Origin: Phoronis australis
Lineage: Eukaryota > Phoronida > Phoronidae
Direction: 5' to 3'
Assembly: GCA_002633005.1 (NCBI GenBank)
Contig: NMRA01000175.1
Span: 314,742 to 378,741, forward strand
Length of the DNA stretch: 64,000 nucleotides
In this document: positions 57,101 through 64,000 of the stretch, piece after piece
How positions within the stretch are numbered: the stretch's first letter is position 1
Layout: each line of letters begins with the position of its first letter
Notes under the pieces: model-generated
The model's input: only the letters and a program-made list of their open reading frames with translations
Told to the model about the DNA's origin: nothing
Database searches by the model: none
Position numbers and translations under genes: made by a program

Positions 57101-60100
57101 TTGATGAATTGATCTGCTGAATTGGTGACTTTTAACATAGAAGTCGTTAGCCTTGGGAGAACTTGAAAGCGTCTTAGTTTCAATTTATGGTAGCCTAGAC
57201 GGAAAAACTAACAATGGTGGAAGGCATTTGTGTTAGCGATGCACATTTTTATATGGATCATTTGATCATCCCACCGCACAACTATGGTGACTTGTTGATG
57301 TGGTGTTAGCAATGAATTATAAAAAAAATAAAATTCTACATCAATAAAAACTAACCAAAGCAAGACACAATGCACCGTACATGTGTAACTTCATTTTATT
57401 ATTTTTCATGCAGCACCATAGATATGGTTTTCCATGATCAATACTTGTACCTCAGCTACCATCATCCAAAGCTTGTGACAAGTTGTGGGGAGTCAACAAC
57501 AGTGTCAGAAGCCTTTGAAAAATCAAAAAAAAAAATTCTGTTTTGCCAATTATTTTTGTCCCAAATTGCTGAGATTTTACCATACTACAAAATCTCCGCC
57601 CAAGTAACATGTAAACCGCATGGGTTGCTGTAGATTGGCACAAAAACTATTATATCTAATGACACAGCACATTTTAAAATGTCACTGCTATAATCGGAAA
57701 ATAACTGATCTAGTATTTTCCAATACTCATTAGTTTCCTTGTTCGCTGTTCAAGTTTTTTATTCCCAAATGAGAGAGCAGGTTCGCTGGAAAGTAACATC
57801 GACTAGTCTATATATATATGCAAATGTCTACAAAGTTATTGGATTTTAATGTATTAAAATGAATATCATTTTTCTTAGAGTGGAATTTTGATATTTGACT
57901 TACTGGTAGTACTAATCTGCCATTAGATCAGGTCAGGTGACCATGTTTTCTTAATATTTAGCAAAAAAAGTTAAATTAATACCAAAGCTATGATATCAAT
58001 AACATGACTGAAATAAATTCCAATTGATATAAACATTCAAGATGAAATTTCAAAACTTTTTAAATGTTTTCTTTCATTTCCATTTGATCAAATTTTTGAT
58101 TTTTTTCTGTCATTACCATAAAAGTACTATTTTTGTTAGCTCCTCATTGAAAAGTGGAACATTTTTTAAAGCTCTGTTATAAAATAAAGCATTTTTGATT
58201 TTTTTAATCAAAAATTGGAGAATTGATACTTCTTTAATTTGTTGCATGGTAGGATGTATGTTTCTATTCATGGTTTTGATGCAGTGTGTGGGAAATGTGG
58301 GTTAATGACATCCTGTCAACTTTGGTCAACTTATTGCTGATGATAAGACCAACTATGAGGTCCTCATAATCAGATAATTGTGATTCACATCATGCAGCAA
58401 ATATGTTGGCTGAGTAAACAATCCTAAGATAAACTGAAGTCAAACAATACACCATACCATCTATTGTTTAGTTGAAGAGACTCGATTATTTAAAATTTAT
58501 GTATTGTCAGTAATTTTTGTGCACCTTCATACATGTATGGTAAAGTCGCACCATTTTCAGACACTCAAAATTAATTCCAATAGAATAAAGTGATTCTTGG
58601 TCAAATATCGCAGGACAAGATTTTTGTGGTGTCTGAATTTGGCGGATCCAAAATTTGCCTTTTTGCTGTTGTCTGAATTTGGTGAGCTAAATCTCTTCAA
58701 AACTTTTTAGAAGTGGGCATGCGCAAGATGTGTGGCCACATATTTTTGTTGCTTTGTATAAGCGTCTGGTTGTAATGTTGTTCGGGTGACTTCTCGATGT
58801 CTCAAAAACTCTTGGTCAATACCATTAAAATTTCAGACAAATTTGAACACTGCAACACTAATAGTGGCTATTTTGTTCTGAACGAGGACTTTTCAAGTGT
58901 AATTGTTTGGGGTAAGAGTACTTCCGAATGATATCTAGAGAACCGATGGACAGATTCCAATGAAACTTGACATAGAGATACCATATCATTTGTGATGACA
59001 TTTTGCTGGCACCATTTGATTTTCAGGTGGATACTTTTATTGCAGCCCCTACATATCGTTAGTAATGCACTGTGGGCCAATGTCAACATCCCAGCATTGC
59101 TCTTGTTTAATCTGGTGATTGATAAATATCGAAGTTAATTGTTGGAAAATCTCTTTGAACATTTTTTTCTTTTGTAACTTTCGTTCTTAATGATAATCTA
59201 GGCAAATCCTGTCTGAATTTAATCTTGAACAGTGTATTCTGTCCATCATGTAGGTTTGTGGTGGCAGGTTTTTCTCCTATCAACAGTGAGGGAGGGAGTA
59301 AACGTTATGAACAAAATACCAACAGTGATTTGGAGATATGGAAGCTGTCAGATGCATCTCTTGTATCTTCCAACATGGAAATATGTTTCCATAGAAGGTG
59401 TGTATGGGATGTGGCACTCAGAAGAGTGACTTTTTCACAACCAATTTTCCTACAAATACCTTTTCTTACAAGACATTCTATGAAAGGGTGACTTTTCGGA
59501 TTCCTGTTCTAAGGGTTTCACGTTGGTAATTTTAAGGTCTACAAAAACTCACTTCTTGCAACTAAAAATCTGCAGATGGGTTTTGATATGGTTTGTGTTT
59601 ATAAAACTTGGGTTGTCATTTTTGACAAAATGGAAGCCTCTGGAAACATAGAGTACTTGAGTGCACCCGTAGGAATTGGAATTGGTGAAGTGATTGTTCA
59701 AATTTTCAATGGATGATTGGTGTGTTTCTGTTAAACAAATTATAAGCAGATGTTCCTTTGTGAAATGAGATAGTTCTGAATTGGTTGAAAACATCTCTGA
59801 TTTGAGATAAGTAATGGAAGGAATCTATGAGCCAGTTTGATGTTATTAAATTAGGCAACTAAGGTTTACAGTCCAAAGGGCCTTTAATTGAAACTCAAGC
59901 TATTGGGACAGTAATTTGTTGTTACTCCAAAGGTCTTATGATGAGGGCCCATTTTGTTTGTATGCCTCATTGACCAGTTGTTTATACCATTACCAAAGTT
60001 TTCATGTTTCTATGGCAGCTAGTGACAACACTTGACTGTGGTCTATTTTGACATCGCCTCTGACTGTTTTACCCCCAGTAAGTTTATCTAATTAGACAGT

Positions 60101-61255
60101 TGTCATGCAAAGGAAATGAGTTGTCCAGCCTCTGCACAGTGTTGTAATGTTGTTGTGCTTGCTATCTGAACATCTGTGAGATTGTGGGAGCAGGCCAGCC
60201 AACACATGTGGTAGTGTTTTGAGGCTAAAGATCTGGTGTCATGGTAATTTACTGTGGAGGAAATTAGAGCCTGTGCCTTGTGTTTTGATGAAAATGGGTA
60301 ATTATGGCCAGTTAAGCAGGGGACAGCAGTGTGTGTGGAAGACTGTTGTGAGATAAAGTGAGATTGCAGAAGTTATGGAATGATTTGGTTAACTGTCCCT
60401 ATTTTGGGAAAGCAGTTTGATCAGATAAGCTTAAGTTCACGCCAAGGTGGTTCAGTGGTGACGTATGGCTTAGTAAGGTAAAGTCTCGCCAATTTCAGTT
60501 CAAAGAATTGTGAAAACTGACTTTTTTCATTTTAAAAAGGTTTCTAGCTTTGCTTAGAATGCTGCCAAGTTCTGTTTACTGATGGTGGCTACAGTGTGAA
60601 AGTTAATATGATGAAGCATTTATTCACTGCCACTTATCTTCTGTGGAAAAATGAAGAAAATTCCCTCGTCTACCTTATTTTGTCCCAGATTGATGAACTT
60701 ATACAATATGGTGGCAGCTATAATATACCACCTTGCATATCATGTCTGGTCGGTTTTCTTGATTTTATTGTGTCTATGTGGTATGGTCTGGAAAGAATTG
60801 TGGACCCCAACGGTCCTGAATACTGTTACGTCTATAGAGTTCTGTTTCATTGTGGTGTAGAGAAGCTACGTCATCAGCTGAGCCCCAGTCATGGGCATCT
60901 GTCATATCTATGGCTGTGCATTACTGCAAGTTTGTGACCCCTCAGATTTCTGGTTTGTGGGTATGGCCACAGAATTGTATTGTTTTTTCATGTAGATTGG
61001 AGTTAGAAACTGTGCAGTAAGTTCTAACAAGTCCGCGGTGGAACTGAATTGTTTCTCCCACATTGCCAGTGTTTCAACCATTCCATGCCTCACGATGTTT
61101 GTTTGCTCTTTCACTATCCCTCATTTCATATCGTGTTAATTCACTGTCTAAGTTTCTAATTTCCAATGGTAGGCGATTACTTACAGTCATCAATTTATGT
61201 CACAAATGTTTCCATACAGTAGTAGAATTGCTCTGAAGTATAGGGCAAGTTTGTA

Positions 61256-61772
61256 AAGGCCCTTTCATACTAACTTAACTCCGGTATGAGGGTAGCGTCA
61301 ATGTAAACTGCGAAGTTAAATGAATCGTTCATACTAGCTTCGTTAGTTAACGGCATCGAAGTAAACAGTAGGTGATGCTGTTGTCATCGAAGTAATTGCA
61401 AGGTAGCGCTGATGCTTTCCATGCATGCTGAGATTTTTAAATGGGACAATTTGAGAACATTTACATGTGCTAGTTGACATAAAACTTATTTCTAATTCAA
61501 CTGGTGATTATTCGAGTAAAATCTAAGAAATTTAAACGAGGACACTGCCCTTTAATTGTTGGCTATAACAGTGTCCCCTGGCGATAACTTCGATGAGACC
61601 GAAGTTGACCGTTCATACCGCATCGCAGCGTCAACGCTCCGTTGTTAAATCCACCCGTTTACTGCGAAGATAACTGGTGCTGTTAAGTTTGATCCAGGAC
61701 TGAAGTTAACTGTTCATACTGACCGCAATTCCTCAAAACATTGACATGTCGACATTACTGTGATAGGGGCTT
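61256..61772. mobile_element. TA-flanked MITE, copy 2
   Basis: Starts AAGGCCCTTTCATACTAACT after TA at 61254-61255. Its interior follows copy 1 (28338-28843) throughout. The right end is decayed (TGATAGGGGCTTA). Confidence 0.75.
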
Positions 61773-62020
61773 AAGAAAGGATGTAAAATTTGTTGTTGTT
61801 TTTATTGGGGTTGTTGGTTTTGCTAAATTCGAGCCACTTCCAGCAATTTGTAAGTCTTCTCTCAATATTCTTTATGATTATCCATTCTTGAAACCAATTG
61901 CCATTGTAACAAAATTAGTTTGTTCCAGGATCTATAACTGAAAGCTCATTATAATTTCCAATATCTTGATAGCTGAGTAGGAAGGAAATTCAAGTTGAAT
62001 ATTTCCTGTCTGTATTTCAG

Positions 62021-63648
62021 ATCAGTGTCGACCATGGTGCTCATGATTGATGTTACCTGAGATGAACAGTGTTGTGACGAGATTATAGTGCCACACCTGA
62101 GATTAACATTATTAATAATGGATTTCTGCTCACCTGCCATGTTTTCCGTACACCTTGTTTTGCTGATTGTTACCATGGTGCAATGGGTGACAGCTGCACC
62201 ATCAGGTAAAAGTTTAATTAAATATGTATTTTTATTAAGTTATGTTTAAAAGTATAAAGCATCTACAGAAGTTTTGCCCTCATTGCAAGAAACTCTTAAT
62301 AAGTTGAGATCTGACGAGCAAACAAAGCTGTAGAATGTTCATGTTTTCTCCATTGTGCTGAAACAAAAAAAATTCATGTTCTTACAATTGGGGTGCTCTT
62401 CAGAGACTTATAAATCAGGTAATGATGGAAAAAATTATAATTTGGTTCGCAAGCAAAATTGATGTTAACCTGTCAGTTTCACTCGTTTCAACGGTTACGT
62501 AATTCTTTCAGTTGCAACTGATGCAATTTATACTATTTTTTCAAATTGAATTTCCGTACATAACCTGACTTGGTTTCAAGGAATAGGTGCTTCTGTGACC
62601 TCGCTTCTCCGGGTTATTGCCCAGGGTGGTTGAACTGGGGAACTCAAAAGTCAGGTAGAGGGCTTTAAGCTTGATGTGAGCATTTAAAAAGAAATTTTCT
62701 GAGAAGTCTGGGCGGGCAATTATCTGAATTATCATTTTCAAACGAAACTTGGTACATGAGTGAGGATATTCGCCCCACCCAAATAAGGCAAACTCTGACT
62801 GTGTTACTCAAATTTATACGAGTTTTGTATGCTTAGGATCAAAATTCGCATGAGACAAGCATGCCTTAAGATGAGTGTGCTTTTAAGAAAATATTGATCA
62901 TATATTGAGGGGTGGGTGTTAGGATGAGCATGGGAGTCTAAATGTAAAAAACTGGAAATTTCATAATTAGGTGTTCACCTGTATGAGTATGATATAAATA
63001 GTAACAAAACTTGCGCATCTAACTTGCAGTCTAAAAGGTTTTAAGTTTTCTGAAATGAAATTTTTGTCTGGTCTTTTCAAAAAACCTAAACCTCAAATTT
63101 TGTACTCAAACCTCGTGAGGGCAGTCTCGTTGGCCATCCGGTTCTTTGTGCAAGAAATTTTCTAGTCTGCATTTATCTTTTCAGAAAATGAAAATTTTTT
63201 TGTGGCTGTGCACCATACATGTAATTATGTTGCAGACTTATTGTGACCATGGTAACCAACTGAGCTTAGTAGCTTGTTATGGCTAAATTGTCCAGAAGTT
63301 GCCTTGGATGCTTTGAATGTCTGTTTTCCTTTGACTCTCCTTACAATGTATTTAGATTTGCATTATGGGACAGTGTCATGTATGCCGCCATTGCTTATGT
63401 TCTCGCAAATACTTTATTCCATTTTCCTATTTTGCAGTGCCGAACATCAGTGGTATTCGTACTGGGTTTGCCTGTGAGGGCTACATGTTGAACCTCGACT
63501 GTGCTGAATTCAGTACCAACCATCGGCTTAAGATTGTTGATGTCCTGTATGGACGGCTAAACAGAGTAACATGTGCAAAGGGCCAGGACACGACCTACTG
63601 GAGCATTAACTGTTACTCGAGAGAAGCAGTTCCTATAGTAAAGGAAAG
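62021..63648 (+). CDS. Secreted or membrane protein with SUEL-type lectin domain, 5' part
   Basis: Two coding exons are visible. Exon at 62021-62205 (acceptor TATTTCAG) carries 5'UTR and, from ATG 62118, a signal peptide MDFCSPAMFSVHLVLLIVTM then VQWVTAAPS. Exon 63438-63648 (acceptor TTTGCAG, donor GTAAAA) joins in phase and encodes GFACEGYMLNLDC, DVLYGRLNRVTC and INCYSREAVPIVKE. The C-E-G-x-x-L-x-L-x-C and YGR patterns are those of galactose/rhamnose-binding (SUEL) lectin domains, found in latrophilins and EVA-1. The rest of the domain lies beyond the window, so I cannot choose between those families. It acts at the cell surface or outside the cell. Confidence 0.82.
62034..62060 (+). promoter_or_regulatory. 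Upstream open reading frame in 5'UTR
   Basis: ATG in a good context (ACCATGG) encodes MVLMIDVT and a stop, 57 nt before the main ATG. It may lower translation of the lectin-domain protein. Confidence 0.5.
62118..62205 (+). CDS. Lectin-domain gene, exon with start codon and signal peptide
   Basis: 29 codons plus one base, donor GTAAAA. The hydrophobic core FSVHLVLLIVTMV and the small-residue TAAPS suggest cleavage near residue 27. An upstream reading frame of 8 codons (62034-62060) precedes it in the same exon. Confidence 0.8.
62206..63437 (+). other. Intron of lectin-domain gene
   Basis: GT-AG intron of 1232 nt with no other recognisable feature. Confidence 0.7.
63438..63648 (+). CDS. Lectin-domain gene, second coding exon
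   Basis: Enters in phase 1 and leaves in phase 2. Five cysteines of the first half of a SUEL domain are present. Acceptor CTATTTTGCAG is strong. Confidence 0.85.
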
Positions 63649-63734
63649 GTAAAATGGCATACCGTAACTGTGGCAAAATCTGTGATGTGATACCACTTTT
63701 CTGTACAAAAACATTAAAAATATTTCATTTTTAT

Positions 63735-64000
63735 TATGCGCCCACATATTTATATGTGGACGCATTATGCCGTCATCTCTGTCCGTCCGTCCGTCCGTCC
63801 GGCGTCCGGCGTCCGCGGCTCTATCTCCAAAACCCTTTGACATACGTTCATGAAATTTGGCACATATGTTCCATTCATGAATGGGACGGCATGTGCGAAC
63901 TTTCGGACGGATCCGACTACCGGTGTGCCCCCTAGTGGCAATTTTAGTTTTTTACGCTTACCTTTGTATCTTCAAAAGTCCTGAACGGATTTTCATGAAA
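63735..64000. repeat. Interspersed element running off the window, with GTCC microsatellite
   Basis: It begins with a short palindrome GCGCCCACATAT/ATATGTGGACGC, then (GTCC)n with GGCGTCC variants at 63780-63815, and phrases such as GAAATTTGGCACATATG and GCCCCCTAGTGGCA. These are common repeat phrases in invertebrate genomes. The 3' end is not in the window. Confidence 0.6.

Larger units (their letters stand above)
43454..62020. other. 18-kb AT-rich non-coding stretch (intergenic or first intron)
   Basis: No convincing exon in any frame. It contains a tRNA-like head (49630-49700), diverged dispersed repeats (about 50090, 56280, 57470, 60470), a hairpin element copy (51031-51126), a KEQF-type module (53812-53917), pyrimidine-rich tracts (55757-55800, 56150-56250) and a MITE copy (61256-61772). 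Since the exon at 62021 has its own acceptor, much of this may be intron 1 of the lectin-domain gene. Confidence 0.55.

Noticed and set aside
60596-60937. 113-codon plus frame
   Set aside because: It overlaps the diverged dispersed repeat family and has no domain, good splice sites or conserved peptide.

Overview
The window is animal genomic DNA. Genes are split by GT-AG introns, spacing is wide, the background is AT-rich, and there are many short inverted-repeat elements, tRNA-like repeat heads and a Penelope-type retroelement relic. The proteins look invertebrate (MAP3K1 with SWIM and RING fingers, a GGLG/YF peroxiredoxin, a SUEL-type lectin domain). The repeat style resembles marine invertebrate drafts such as molluscs, but the species cannot be fixed from sequence alone. 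Coordinates include an assembly gap at 40719-41313 and a few isolated Ns.

Region 1 (1-12.8 kb, + strand): the 3' 16 coding exons of MAP3K1 (MEKK1). I traced every junction. The exon lengths sum to 4449 nt, exactly 1483 codons including the stop, so the splice model closes in frame. In order it encodes an Arg/Ser/Pro-rich linker, SWIM zinc finger, RING-like finger, helical TOG-type region, a very long acidic/Pro-rich linker exon, a UIM-like helix and a complete STE11-type kinase domain. The N-terminus lies left of the window. One intron appears to be GC-AG.

Region 2 (12.8-21.5 kb): a tail-to-tail intergenic space, then a minus-strand typical 2-Cys peroxiredoxin in four coding exons (16197-19058, 196 aa). 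Two kb upstream on the same strand is an unrecognised 114-codon exon starting MGCVQC, a dual-acylation-type N-terminus. It can be spliced in frame onto the peroxiredoxin, which is the most intriguing possible gene-level novelty here.

Region 3 (21.5-43.5 kb): no confident host gene. It holds mobile-element debris: a Penelope GIY-YIG relic, a TA-flanked MITE with a second copy at 61 kb, a second foldback MITE with two copies, a 138-bp-arm foldback element, a perfect 29-bp inverted repeat, and copies of a short conserved module ending at a splice-donor-like site.

Region 4 (43.5-64 kb): about 18 kb of AT-rich non-coding DNA, then the first coding exon (signal peptide) and second exon (start of a SUEL/rhamnose-binding lectin domain) of a plus-strand secreted or membrane protein that runs off the right edge. 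The window ends inside a repetitive element with a GTCC microsatellite.

The genes are functionally separate; no operon-like logic is expected. MAP3K1 is a stress and JNK-pathway kinase and the peroxiredoxin is a peroxide scavenger and sensor, but their adjacency is probably incidental.
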